Shown: piece after piece, positions 36,977 to 45,867 of the stretch
How the letters are laid out: each line of letters opens with the position of its first letter
Numbering within the stretch: the first letter of the stretch is position 1
Assembly (NCBI GenBank): GCA_036567785.1
Contig: DATCTV010000034.1
Location: forward strand, 38,468-102,467
Reading direction: 5' to 3'
DNA: 64,000 nt
Source of the DNA: Desulfomonilia bacterium
GTDB taxonomy: Bacteria; Desulfobacterota; Desulfomonilia; UBA1062
Program-made: the position numbers and the translations under genes
The notes under the pieces: generated by a model
Told to the model about the DNA's origin: nothing
Databases searched by the model: none
Seen by the model: the letters and a program-made list of their open reading frames with translations, nothing else

Positions 36977-38203
36977 TCATCTTGTCCTGACACCATCGAG
37001 CGCCCGGGCCAGATCGCCGATTATATCATCCGCGTCCTCTATGCCCACGCTCATCCTGAATATGCCTTCTCCTATCAGCCCGAGGTATCTGAGCTTCTGC
37101 TTTTCGTTGAACACGGCCATCTCTTCGAAGAAGAACCCTGTCGGCAGATAGAAAATAAGGCTCTGGTCATGACCCAGCGAAACCGCATGCGTAATGAGTT
37201 CGAGCCTGTCAAGAAACGCGAAGTGCTCGTCGATGCTGGCCTTCAGGTTGAAGTTGAGCATGCCCGACGGGGCCTTCATCTGTTTCTTCGCAAGCCTGTA
37301 CGAAGGGTGGCTTTTAAGGCCCGGATACCGGATGATGTCCACCTTCGGATGAGATTCCAGGAATCGGGCTACCTTCTGCGCATTGGCGCAATGCCTCTCC
37401 ATCCTCATGGGAAGCGTAACCGACCCCCTTATGATGAGCCATGCATTGAACGGGCTTATGCAGGCGCCCAGGTGTTTTACGCCGTCCTCGCGCATCTTAT
37501 TCAAGAGTTCCGTGGGACCTATGATAGCTCCGCCCAGACTGTCGCCGTGGCCGTTTATGTATTTGGTAGCGCTGTGTATCACTATGTCGGCCCCCAGTTC
37601 AAAGGGCTTCTGCATAATAAGGCCTGACCACGTACTGTCAACGACCAGCATCGCACCCGCCTTGTGCGCGATTTCGGCGATGGCCTTTATGTCGCATATA
37701 AGCACAAGAGGGTTTGCGGGCGTCTCGACATAAACGACCCTTGTGTTTTTCTTAATGGCGCGCCTGACTTCCTTGACATCGGACGTGTCCACCATGGAGA
37801 CCTCTATGCCGAATTTTGGCAGCATATTCCCTATCAGCTTCTGAGCGCCGGTGTAGCACACTTCGGAAGCCACCAGATGGTCGCCGGCCTTCAGCATGGA
37901 AAAGAGCGTCGAAGAGATCGCCCCCATGCCGCTTGACGTAACTACGCAATCCTCGCCGCCTTCAAGCCTGGCCAGCCTTTCCTCGAGATGTCTAACTGTC
38001 GGGTTGTGCTCCCTCGTGTAGTTGAACTTGTTTAGATTTTGATAAGTTACCTGTTCGAGAAGCTCGATGAGGTCCGTCGAAAGTTCATAGGAGTTCGCCA
38101 TGTGTATGGGCCTTCTGATCGCCCCGGTATCGCCGTCCGTACCCTCGCCCGCGTGGACGCACAAAGTATCCGTCTTGAAATCGTTATTTTTACTGTGAGT
38201 CAT
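36977..38203 (-). CDS. PLP-dependent transsulfuration enzyme (cystathionine gamma-synthase / methionine gamma-lyase family)
   Basis: 408 residues. Cys/Met metabolism PLP family: YTREHNPTVRHLEERLARLEGGED, then SSGMGAIS, ETPANPLVLI, VDSTWSGL and the PLP Lys in SATKYINGHGDSLGGAII. Residue choices cannot separate cystathionine synthase/lyase from methionine gamma-lyase or O-acyl-homoserine sulfhydrylase. A good ribosome site (AGGAGG) lies just before the start. It has no sulfur-metabolism neighbours here. Confidence 0.88.
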   Translation of the reverse strand: MTHSKNNDFKTDTLCVHAGEGTDGDTGAIRRPIHMANSYELSTDLIELLEQVTYQNLNKFNYTREHNPTVRHLEERLARLEGGEDCVVTSSGMGAISSTLFSMLKAGDHLVASEVCYTGAQKLIGNMLPKFGIEVSMVDTSDVKEVRRAIKKNTRVVYVETPANPLVLICDIKAIAEIAHKAGAMLVVDSTWSGLIMQKPFELGADIVIHSATKYINGHGDSLGGAIIGPTELLNKMREDGVKHLGACISPFNAWLIIRGSVTLPMRMERHCANAQKVARFLESHPKVDIIRYPGLKSHPSYRLAKKQMKAPSGMLNFNLKASIDEHFAFLDRLELITHAVSLGHDQSLIFYLPTGFFFEEMAVFNEKQKLRYLGLIGEGIFRMSVGIEDADDIIGDLARALDGVRTR

Positions 38204-38553
38204 TACAGCCTCCTTGAATAATGCGGCTTATCAGCAATTTCGATTGTTCAATATATCTGATTGCCGTGATGCCTTACAGCATTATTTGAAAATTATTTGA
38301 TGCAATCCGGGAGGAAAAATGAAAAGCAGTCCTTTTGCGGTATTGAGTTACGGTGAGATAAAGACAACGGGGTCATGACCAAAAGCGACATCAGGAGCTG
38401 ATGTCGACACAGCGGCAAAGCGCACTCCGGATGATTTCTTTGCAGCCGGATGGGAAAAATAAAAAAAGGCGGGCATATGCCCGCCCAATAGAAGGAGTTG
38501 TGACTACTCCAAAAAGGAGTCCTTTTAAAACGGTAAAAATCCGCCGTCTGCCG
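38204..38553. other. 350-bp gene-free spacer with terminator
   Basis: No convincing coding frame. It contains the minus-strand terminator at 38461-38484 and a GGAGT/ACTCC hairpin next to it (38492-38509). The left part (38230-38400) is ordinary AT-rich upstream sequence of the transsulfuration gene. Confidence 0.5.
38461..38484 (-). terminator. Rho-independent terminator of the phosphatase/PHP operon
   Basis: An 18-bp perfect palindrome GGCGGGCATATGCCCGCC (38467-38484) is followed on the minus strand by a run of six T (38466-38461). It lies about 70 bp past the stop codon of the PHP lipoprotein gene and ends the alkaline phosphatase operon. Confidence 0.85.
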
Positions 38554-39762
38554 TTACCATGTAAAAATCGGATTGGTTATTGCCGCAATGAAGCCCTGGA
38601 GAAGCTCTCCGAGTGGATTCGTCGAGTTAGGATTGGTTATCTGCCTCAATTCCACCCTGTAGTAGTCACCTTCTTGAGGCTTATCGATGAAACTCACGTT
38701 GTAATCAGCGCTCAGGCCCATAGAGTATTTGAACGGCACGCCGTTCTTTATTATGAGCACACCCGACGGTACGGAGACGCCTCTTACCCTTGTTATAAAA
38801 TAGACGTCTTTGCCGTATGAGCTTTCCGGTATAGTCCCGCCTGTCATGACGTCATATTCAACATGCTGCGGCGCATTGGCGTAATAGTCCGTATCGGCCA
38901 GAAACTCCAGGAACGGTCCGTCGGGCGATGTGCTGATGAAAGTGCGCCCTTCCTTTATTCCCTTCAGAATTTCTTTGGCTGACCTGTCCCTGGCGTAAAC
39001 CCATGTGGTAGGATGTCCGACGTCATTGTAAAGTGTCTGGAAGCCGGGCTGATGGGTGTGTGAGTCGCTTCCTCCGACCATAGTGGGCCTGCTCCCTTTA
39101 TCCAGCCAGTTTTTATATAAGACATTCACGCTCTTGAAGTTCAGGTTTGGAAGGAGATATTTCGCATTCCAGACCTCCATGGCATCCGCACCCAGGCTCT
39201 CTTCATAGGAATATTCCCATGCGCATGTAAGTGCGCTGGGATGATTGATGGAAAAGAGTATCTCCTGGCCGTATTCCCCGGCCATCGCATGTGTTAAGGC
39301 TATGGCCTTTCTGGCGTCGCCCAGGGTCTCCTTAAGGGCGTCCCAGTCATATGGTCTGTCAGACCATATATTCGCATGCCCCTTGTCCGAAGTCCATTCA
39401 ACGCCGTACAGAAGGATCATTTTTTTCGAATAATATTGGCTGTCCAGCCACTGATCCGCGGTGTTGTGGTCAGTCAGGACGAAATAGTCGAAACCCTTGC
39501 CTTCGGCGATGTCAAGGACATCGCATACCGACGAATCACCGTCAGAGTAGAGCGAATGGGTATGGAGATCACCCTTGTACCATCCGGGTTCGCCTGCCTG
39601 TTCTGTTTCAACGGCTTCATTGGAGGTATCCGTTCCTCCTGTCATTACTGTTGTCTGTGAATCCATAGACACAGCGTCTGAAGTAGAGGAATCGCCGCCT
39701 GACTGGCAACCTCCCAATACAAGCAATGCCATGATGATAACTGCCAACAAGTATTTTTTCAT
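38554..39762 (-). CDS. PHP-domain (CehA/McbA-like) lipoprotein
   Basis: 402 residues. A lipoprotein signal (lipobox LVLGGC, Cys about 19) is followed by a low-complexity Ser/Thr/Glu linker. The PHP domain shows its metal motifs: GDLHTHSLYSDG (about 65-76), LTDHNT (about 97) and GVEWTS (about 121), and a later GGSDSHTH with metal His/Asp. Members hydrolyse phosphoesters or other bonds outside the cell. It is 45 bp downstream of the alkaline phosphatase and shares its promoter, which carries a Pho-box-like array, so it is likely made during phosphate starvation. Confidence 0.85.
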   Translation of the reverse strand: MKKYLLAVIIMALLVLGGCQSGGDSSTSDAVSMDSQTTVMTGGTDTSNEAVETEQAGEPGWYKGDLHTHSLYSDGDSSVCDVLDIAEGKGFDYFVLTDHNTADQWLDSQYYSKKMILLYGVEWTSDKGHANIWSDRPYDWDALKETLGDARKAIALTHAMAGEYGQEILFSINHPSALTCAWEYSYEESLGADAMEVWNAKYLLPNLNFKSVNVLYKNWLDKGSRPTMVGGSDSHTHQPGFQTLYNDVGHPTTWVYARDRSAKEILKGIKEGRTFISTSPDGPFLEFLADTDYYANAPQHVEYDVMTGGTIPESSYGKDVYFITRVRGVSVPSGVLIIKNGVPFKYSMGLSADYNVSFIDKPQEGDYYRVELRQITNPNSTNPLGELLQGFIAAITNPIFTW

Positions 39763-39807
39763 ATTAAAGCCTCCTCACAGTATTTTCTCAAAACCGATCT
39801 TTCATGT

Positions 39808-41424
39808 TCATTTGCCGACAAGAAGACCGGCGGCCTTTTCAGGAACAAACCATCTTCCCTGATTATAGATTGCCGGACCTTCGAGGCTGATTCTCTTTCC
39901 CTTAACTGTTGCATAGCTCCTGTTAGCCTCTATCCTGATTTCCCTGCCGCCTTTCGAGGCAACGAATACGGGATTGAGGGGGTCGGTCGCATCCGTTCCG
40001 GTTTCGACCCCTTTGCCGGAAAAAAGTGTGTCCGCATCGGTGAAAAGTCTCTTCGTTGTTTTTGCAAGATCAACGCCCAGGTAACCGGCGGTGATTTTCG
40101 CGATGTCGGTGTTGTCAATCACGCCCGAGGGCTTCACTCCGCCCGGCGCATATGCATACAGGTTCACATCTTCGCCGGTATGCCCGAAGGTTGTAAAGCC
40201 GATGATCGACCTCGCTCCCATCATGGGTCCAAGGACGGTATTCAATTCGCCTTTGTTTTTCAGACAGTCTTTTATCTTCGATATTTCTTCGCCGCTCAGG
40301 TCGCAAATGCCGTAGGAGCTGCATACGGTCCCGGTTACGGTTGCATCGTCGGAGGCACCCTGCAGTTTAGCTTCGACACCCTCTCCCGTGTTTTCGGCCT
40401 TTTTGATGACATCCAGGAGATCGCCAAGCTGTCTTTTGTCATAATCTTTCGATGTGGTTTCGTCGCCGATGCTTATGCCGCTGTTTCCGTGGTCGCTCAT
40501 AATGAGAATAGCGGTATTTCCGTCTTTTCTGGCAAAGTGAAGGGCCGCCTCCACCGCCTTGTCGAATGCCTGCATGTCACTGATGATTCCCACGGGATCG
40601 TTGGCATGCGCCGCCCAGTCTATCTTGCTGCCCTCCACCATAAGGAAAAATCCTTTGGGATTCCCGGAAAGAATATCTATAGCCTTTTTCGTCATCTGAG
40701 CTAGCGAGGGCTCTTTCTGCGGGTCTCTGTCCATATCGTAGGCCATTGCGACAGGCGCGAACAACCCGAAAACCTTTGACTTCTTGAGTGAGTCCATTTC
40801 AGACGGTCCGGTTATAACCTGATAACCAAGGCTCTTCATCTCGGAGATCATATCCTGGCCGTCTTTCCTGCCTTCGGGTGTAAAGTATTTGTATCCTCCG
40901 CCGAAAACGACATCCATTCCGGCAAAGACCTCCTGCTCGCTCAAGGAGTCATAATTTTTCCTGCTGATGTCATGACTTGCGAACGCGGCCGGAGTTGCAT
41001 GCATGACCTCGCATGTCACGACAAGGCCTGTTGACATCCCTTTCAGCCTTGCCGCTTCGAGCACGGTAGCGACAGGAGTCTGTCTATCTTGGGGCCTTAA
41101 CGGTTTAAGACCGGGCATCGTATTTTCTTCGGGAAGCATCGATATATAACCGGTATGCGACTTGAAGCCCGTTGCCATTGCCGTTGCGGCAGGGGCGGAA
41201 TCTCCGATAAGCGAGTCGGCGTTATGAGTCCTTACCTGTCCGCAGAGAAGCCCGTCCATATTAAGCGGTGCGCCTCCCCGGTACCATCTGGTCAAGGTTA
41301 CGGAAGTCACGCTCATACCGTCGGGTATCATGACAATGACGTTTTTGTATTGTCTTGCAAAGGCTGAATCCGGCAGTAAAACCATCAGCATCGAAATCAA
41401 TCCGACCAGAATCCTCGTTTTCAT
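39808..41424 (-). CDS. phoA: alkaline phosphatase (PhoA family)
   Basis: 538 residues. A signal peptide (MKTRILVGLISMLMVLLPDS AFA) directs export. The catalytic Ser lies in IGDSAPAATAMATG, with Mg/Zn ligands in MIPDGMSVTSV, HATPAAFASH, MVEGSKIDWAAHAND, IMSDHGN and FGHTGEDVNLYAYA. It cleaves phosphomonoesters in the periplasm. The open frame starts at 41439, but GGGGAGG precedes the ATG at 41424. A Pho-box-like array lies upstream (41469-41517). It is followed by the PHP lipoprotein in one operon. Confidence 0.92.
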   Translation of the reverse strand: MKTRILVGLISMLMVLLPDSAFARQYKNVIVMIPDGMSVTSVTLTRWYRGGAPLNMDGLLCGQVRTHNADSLIGDSAPAATAMATGFKSHTGYISMLPEENTMPGLKPLRPQDRQTPVATVLEAARLKGMSTGLVVTCEVMHATPAAFASHDISRKNYDSLSEQEVFAGMDVVFGGGYKYFTPEGRKDGQDMISEMKSLGYQVITGPSEMDSLKKSKVFGLFAPVAMAYDMDRDPQKEPSLAQMTKKAIDILSGNPKGFFLMVEGSKIDWAAHANDPVGIISDMQAFDKAVEAALHFARKDGNTAILIMSDHGNSGISIGDETTSKDYDKRQLGDLLDVIKKAENTGEGVEAKLQGASDDATVTGTVCSSYGICDLSGEEISKIKDCLKNKGELNTVLGPMMGARSIIGFTTFGHTGEDVNLYAYAPGGVKPSGVIDNTDIAKITAGYLGVDLAKTTKRLFTDADTLFSGKGVETGTDATDPLNPVFVASKGGREIRIEANRSYATVKGKRISLEGPAIYNQGRWFVPEKAAGLLVGK

Positions 41425-41452
41425 GAGAAGCCTCCCCATATAAGTTACATGC

Positions 41453-41517
41453 CGAATAGATCACGAATGTTAAACCAGTGTTAACGGACGATTAATTTTC
41501 AGACAAGTTTTCGTTAA
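41453..41517 (-). promoter_or_regulatory. Pho-box-like array upstream of alkaline phosphatase
   Basis: On the minus strand, pentamers TTAAC (41517-41513), TTGTC (41506-41502), TTAAT (41495-41491), TTAAC (41484-41480) and TTAAC (41473-41469) follow each other at exactly 11 bp. Two weaker units (TTATT and TTAAA) continue the register upstream at 41528 and 41539. Ten bp after the last unit lies TATTCG (41458-41453) where a -10 should be. The geometry is the same as in front of the porin (26476-26551). Confidence 0.72.
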
Positions 41518-41592
41518 TCAAAAAATAACCATTATTTAATACGCTGTTCACAATTAATCTCTATATTTCTTCCAAGACAAAAGGAGGAACAT

Positions 41593-43953
41593 GTGACGAC
41601 AATTCCGTTTGCCGAAGATAATTCTTACATCGGTTCACAAGGTTATCTGTCCAGATTGAATGAGATTTTGAACGACGCCGGCGGCTGCATAATCCCTTTC
41701 GGCCCGGAAGATGCCACCACTGGCGTGGAAAACGAATTCCAGACCGCAGTGGAGGGCGGTGTCTCAAATTGCGACCTGCCGCTTACCATAAGCTCGTCGA
41801 AATACTACAGATCACTCAAGAAACGCGTCAAATCGGGCGAGATGTCGAAAACTACAGCCTCGGAAATCGACAGGTATATAAGCAACAACAGCTCAGGCGT
41901 ATGGGAAAACAGCTGGGTAAGGATCGACATCGGCAGGCTCGGAAATCATGCGAGAATGGTGCTTGACTCCGACATGAAGGCCTTGCGGGGCGATCCTTCT
42001 TCTCCGCTGCGTTCCGACATCGGCAGCTTCATGCTGAAGGAAAACGGCCGTGACATACTAAGGGTGCCCGTAAGCTATATGCTGAAGCTCTGTCTTGCGG
42101 ATGCCGCATGGGCTGCAGGCGAGAACTCCGTGGCAAGACATGCGGGAATACGCGCCCTCTTGTGTTTTGTCAATGACAACACCTCACCCGAGGTGTCTTC
42201 CTTTTTTCCCGTAAAACTTTCAAACGTCCCTCCAGCCGGAGGATCGAGCGCCAGCGAAACGCTTCTGAGATTTTTGCTTATCCAGGCGCTTGCGGCCTAT
42301 GCTAATACCGCATACGGCCTCAGAGAATCCGGCCAGGAGGTCAAGATATATTTCTCCCCCCACCCGCCCGAAAGGCAGAAAAAGCTCAACGAAGCGGTCT
42401 CCGACTATTTCTACCGCGAGCTTTTCATGAATCCCTGCCTTTCGGGCTGGGACAGGGGAGAGGATAAATACGCATACATGAACCTCTGCCATAAAGTCCT
42501 GTCCAGGAGCCATTTGACGGCCGCAAGCAAACTGAAGGACGCGGGTGTCATAAGTGACAGACACATCCTCGTGCCGAATCTGTCCAACATAAGCCTTGCG
42601 AACAACGGGACGCACATAAGCCTCGGAAGCTCTCTAGTTACCGGCCTTCTTGAAGACGCATCGAGCGGATTCTCCGGCCGGGACGAGAAATACACGGGGG
42701 ACCTCGCAATAAAGATAGCCGAACACTTCCTTCCCCTTTTCACCGGGACATATACTGCCGATCCTTACAGACTTTCCTTTGCGGATTTTTATCCTGAAAA
42801 TGCACTCGGATTCCTACCGCATGAGCTTGATTTCACCCATCTGAGGATGCTCTGGCGCAGATGGAGGAAAAAGGCGAACCTGCGTTTCATGGGAAAAGGG
42901 CTCACACCTTTCGGAAACAGGCGCATTGACGGATTCCTCGGAACCCTGCCGGGACTCGAAGGCGACTATGTCGATGATTTCAGACTGATAGACTACCCCG
43001 TATGCCTTTTGAGCACGGATGACGCGCCGGCCTTCAACGGCCTGGAGGGAAGCACTGAAAGGCTGAAGGCCGAACTCGAACTTCAGGGCGTGTTTGATTC
43101 GAAGATGTCACTTTATCTTTTCTACCGGCTCAGACGGGCTCACGTTAACGGGTTTGCAGGCTTTGAAGCCAGGCATTATTCGCTCTTTTTCTCCATAATC
43201 GACGACATGGCCCAGGCCGTCAGCCTGCAGTGCCTGATAACGGCTCTTGCCATGCGCTACGTGCTCTCCGGATACATAACACACAGAGACATCCCGGATG
43301 TTCCCTTTGTCGAAAGCGAGAGGAGGCAGATCGTATTCGGAGCGGCAATCGGAATCCCTACGTTTTTCATAAGGAAGGACTCACCCAACAAACTTATCCG
43401 GAGGATCGTTGCGGAAACCAGGAAAATAAGGATGAGCGCAAGGTATCCCGGCTATATAAGAGTGCCTGCAGCCGAATACATGAAGGCCCTTATGGGCATT
43501 ATCTGGAAAGATGCGCCTGATCTCATTGAAGGATTCAAAATGACAGAGACGATGAAGGATCTTGCCCTCAGGATAGAGAATCCTTTCATGTTTTCGTGCG
43601 CCTCCAGGCTTAAGAACGGTATCCTCCGGTTTGCCGGGGTGATCTCTCCGTTCGACCTTACGGCAGAAGAGTTCAATCTCACAGCGGAAAGATATTACAG
43701 GGACGTCTTGAGGCTGAAACACATCGATGAGGCCATCCTTGTCGCGGAAAAGGTTTTTCTGAGAATGCACAGGGACGAATGCTGGCGTGAAACATCAAGC
43801 CTGCTGTACGGCGCGAATGCATGGCCCTCCATGATTTCACTGATGCAAAGCGAACTCAAGAGGCCCGAAAGGCTTCAGGCCCGGTCGGTTACGAATATGA
43901 TACACGCGATTCTTAACGCAATAGAATATTTAAGGAGGACAGAAGGAATATGA
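41593..43953 (+). CDS. large conserved-looking protein of unknown function (786 aa)
   Basis: 786 residues, GTG start with AGGAGG five nt upstream (the ATG three bases earlier runs into a stop). No signal peptide or membrane helix is obvious; it looks soluble and mixed alpha/beta. A segment near the start, TTGVENEFQTAVEGGVSNCD, faintly recalls the GVExEF opening of glutamate-cysteine-ligase-type carboxylate-amine ligases, but the rest does not convince me. Other marked stretches are a basic MLWRRWRKKANLRFMGKGLT and a FIRKDSPNKLIRRIV segment. Its stop overlaps the start of the phosphatidylserine-decarboxylase-like gene (ATGA), so the two are coupled. I assign no function. Confidence 0.75.
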   Translation: MTTIPFAEDNSYIGSQGYLSRLNEILNDAGGCIIPFGPEDATTGVENEFQTAVEGGVSNCDLPLTISSSKYYRSLKKRVKSGEMSKTTASEIDRYISNNSSGVWENSWVRIDIGRLGNHARMVLDSDMKALRGDPSSPLRSDIGSFMLKENGRDILRVPVSYMLKLCLADAAWAAGENSVARHAGIRALLCFVNDNTSPEVSSFFPVKLSNVPPAGGSSASETLLRFLLIQALAAYANTAYGLRESGQEVKIYFSPHPPERQKKLNEAVSDYFYRELFMNPCLSGWDRGEDKYAYMNLCHKVLSRSHLTAASKLKDAGVISDRHILVPNLSNISLANNGTHISLGSSLVTGLLEDASSGFSGRDEKYTGDLAIKIAEHFLPLFTGTYTADPYRLSFADFYPENALGFLPHELDFTHLRMLWRRWRKKANLRFMGKGLTPFGNRRIDGFLGTLPGLEGDYVDDFRLIDYPVCLLSTDDAPAFNGLEGSTERLKAELELQGVFDSKMSLYLFYRLRRAHVNGFAGFEARHYSLFFSIIDDMAQAVSLQCLITALAMRYVLSGYITHRDIPDVPFVESERRQIVFGAAIGIPTFFIRKDSPNKLIRRIVAETRKIRMSARYPGYIRVPAAEYMKALMGIIWKDAPDLIEGFKMTETMKDLALRIENPFMFSCASRLKNGILRFAGVISPFDLTAEEFNLTAERYYRDVLRLKHIDEAILVAEKVFLRMHRDECWRETSSLLYGANAWPSMISLMQSELKRPERLQARSVTNMIHAILNAIEYLRRTEGI

Positions 43954-44987
43954 TACACCAGTATATCGAAAGAAACACAGGCAGGATTGTCAACGAAAGG
44001 ATTTTCGGCGACGGTATTATCGGGCGCGTTTTCAGCCCCTTGATCGAAGATTCGACGGCGGCCTACCGTGCGATCACCTCAAAAAGAATAAGCGGGTTTC
44101 TCTCCTGGGCCGCCTTTGATTCGGTCCTCGGATCGAGGATGACAGGGGCCGCAAGATTCCTCAGGGAGTCCGGAATCGACCTGGCCGAATGCATCGACCC
44201 GCCGCAGATGCTCGATACACCCAGGAAGATATTCGAGAGAAAAATAAGATACTGGGATGCCAGACCCATGCCGGAAGACCCGTTTATAATTGTTTCACCT
44301 GCGGACTCCAAGATGCTTGCCGGCTCTTTCAGGGAAGGTCCCGGCGTATTCCTGAAGGAAAAGCTTTTTTCATTCGAGGAGCTTGTCGGGCGAAGATACT
44401 GGCTCAAGCCCTTTTCATCGGGTGACTTTGCGGTATTCAGACTAACACCCGAAAAGTACCATTACACCCACTGCCCCGTCACCGGCATCGTCAGGGATTT
44501 TTACGAGATAGAAGGCCGCATGAACTCGTGCAACCCTGGGGTCGTGATGAGGATATCGAAGAGCTTTTCAAAAAACAGGCGTGTGGTTACCGTCATCGAT
44601 ACGGATGTGGAAGGGGGTACAGGCATCGGCCTTGTCGCCATGATAGAGATTGTAGCACTCATGGTCGGCAATATAAGGCAGGCCTATTCATCGAAGGAAT
44701 ATCTCTATCCAAGGGATATAATCAAGGGAATGCGGGTTGAGCGGGGTAAGCCCAAGGCCATGTTCATGCCGGGCAGTTCCACTGTAGTGCTCATGTTCGA
44801 GGAAGGCCGGATCAAGTTCCACGACGACATCCTGGCTAACATGCGCAGAAAGGCTTCCAGCAGGTATTCGGTGGGGTTCGGCGGATCGATCGTCGAGACC
44901 GAAGTCGCTGTCAGATCCGGTATAGCGGACAGAGTACAGCCTGAAGGGGATGGCAGATGGCGGAAATTTTATTCCTGGCTTTTCTGA
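43950..44987 (+). CDS. phosphatidylserine decarboxylase-like proenzyme
   Basis: 345 residues. The family blocks are intact: IVSPADSKMLAG (Asp119 of the catalytic triad), FLKEKLFSFEELVG, FRLTPEKYHYTHCPVTG (His171 and His174), VIDTDVEGGTGIGLVAMIEI, and the self-cleavage site region FMPGSSTVVLMFEEG, where Ser276/277 would become the pyruvoyl group. The usual LGST reads GSST here. The enzyme family decarboxylates phosphatidylserine to phosphatidylethanolamine at the inner membrane; bacterial homologues can act on other phospho-amino acids. Its start overlaps the 786-aa gene by 4 bp, and its own end overlaps the Lgt-like gene by 31 bp. Confidence 0.85.
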   Translation: MIHQYIERNTGRIVNERIFGDGIIGRVFSPLIEDSTAAYRAITSKRISGFLSWAAFDSVLGSRMTGAARFLRESGIDLAECIDPPQMLDTPRKIFERKIRYWDARPMPEDPFIIVSPADSKMLAGSFREGPGVFLKEKLFSFEELVGRRYWLKPFSSGDFAVFRLTPEKYHYTHCPVTGIVRDFYEIEGRMNSCNPGVVMRISKSFSKNRRVVTVIDTDVEGGTGIGLVAMIEIVALMVGNIRQAYSSKEYLYPRDIIKGMRVERGKPKAMFMPGSSTVVLMFEEGRIKFHDDILANMRRKASSRYSVGFGGSIVETEVAVRSGIADRVQPEGDGRWRKFYSWLF

Positions 44988-45115
44988 TCGCCTTCCCAGG
45001 CTTGATGTTTTTCTGGGGATTCAGAGTGCTGCCTCACGAGGACTGGCAGATCATGGCGACCGTGCCGGCGCACAAAACCGGAAGCGGCTGGCAGGGCGTC
45101 AACCTGTTATGGTAT

Positions 45116-45123
45116 GGATTTTT
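45116..45123 (+). repeat. 8-bp target-site duplication, left copy (GGATTTTT)
   Basis: GGATTTTT lies directly left of the insertion and again directly right at 45860-45867. Eight bp is the usual duplication of IS1595-family elements. An intact pair points to a simple, fairly recent insertion. Confidence 0.9.
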
Positions 45124-45859
45124 GGTTCATGACAACTTTAGCACGGAGGATGTGTTATAAGTTGTTGTATGGACAGGAGAAACAGGTATTTTCAACGGGC
45201 GCACATTTCTGAGAGGAAATTCAAGGAAATTTTGCGGTATTTTTCTATGGATTTGGAAGCAACAAAAATAGCGGAACTAACAGGTATAAGCAGGAACAGT
45301 ATTAATAAGATATTGAATGCACTGAGAATGAGAATAGCAGAAAATATGTGAGGAAGAATCTCCTTTCAAAGGAGAAGTTGAGGTTGATGAATCTTACTTT
45401 GGGGCAAAGAGAGTACGTGGGAAAAGAGGCCGTGGTGCAGGAGGTAAGACTATAGTGTTTGGTGTTCTTAAAAGACACGGGAAAGTGTATACCGAAATAG
45501 TACCTGACTGCTCCAGGAAGACTCTGCAAGGCATTATACAGGGCAAGATAGATATTGACAGTACGATACATAGTGACAATTTCAAGGCCTATAATGGCCT
45601 GGTGGATTTGGGGTATAAGAAGCATTACAGAGTGAATCATGGAAAGGATGAGTTTGTTAACATCAAGTCACATATAAACGGTATAGAGAACTTTTGGGGT
45701 ATAGCCAAGATGAGGTTGTCAAAGTTTCGGGGATTGAACAAGAACACATTTTATCTTCATCTGAAAGAAACAGAATTCAGGTTCAATCACCGCAATCAAA
45801 ACCTGTACAAACTCACCTTGAAAATGTTACTTAATGAACCCCTAAAGTTGTCATGAACC
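45124..45859 (+). mobile_element. IS1595-family insertion sequence (736 bp)
   Basis: Bounded by perfect 18-bp inverted repeats: GGTTCATGACAACTTTAG at 45124-45141 and CTAAAGTTGTCATGAACC at 45842-45859. An 8-bp direct repeat GGATTTTT flanks both ends. It carries one transposase gene, broken by a frameshift. It sits inside the Lgt-like gene in the same orientation. Confidence 0.93.
45169..45856 (+). pseudogene. IS1595-family transposase, frameshifted
   Basis: The first frame (45169-45351) encodes 60 residues with a helix-turn-helix (AELTGISRNSINKILNALR). It stops with TGA, but the protein continues in the next frame from 45347 (CEEESPFKGEVEVDESYFGA) to 45856, giving the ISXO2-like DDE core: DESYFGAKR, IHSDNFKAY, and HINGIENFWG. 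A +1 shift near AATATGTGAG rejoins the two. I saw no stop in the second frame before 45856. No classical slippery heptamer for -1 shifting is present, so I read it as a mutation, not a programmed shift. Its stop codon TGA lies within the right inverted repeat. Confidence 0.85.
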
Positions 45860-45867
45860 GGATTTTT
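45860..45867 (+). repeat. 8-bp target-site duplication, right copy (GGATTTTT)
   Basis: Matches the copy at 45116-45123 base for base and abuts the right inverted repeat of the IS. Confidence 0.9.

Noticed and set aside
45340..45351. Programmed frameshifting in the IS1595 transposase
   Set aside because: The shift needed is +1 and the site AATATGTGAG lacks a known slippery heptamer; mutation is more likely.
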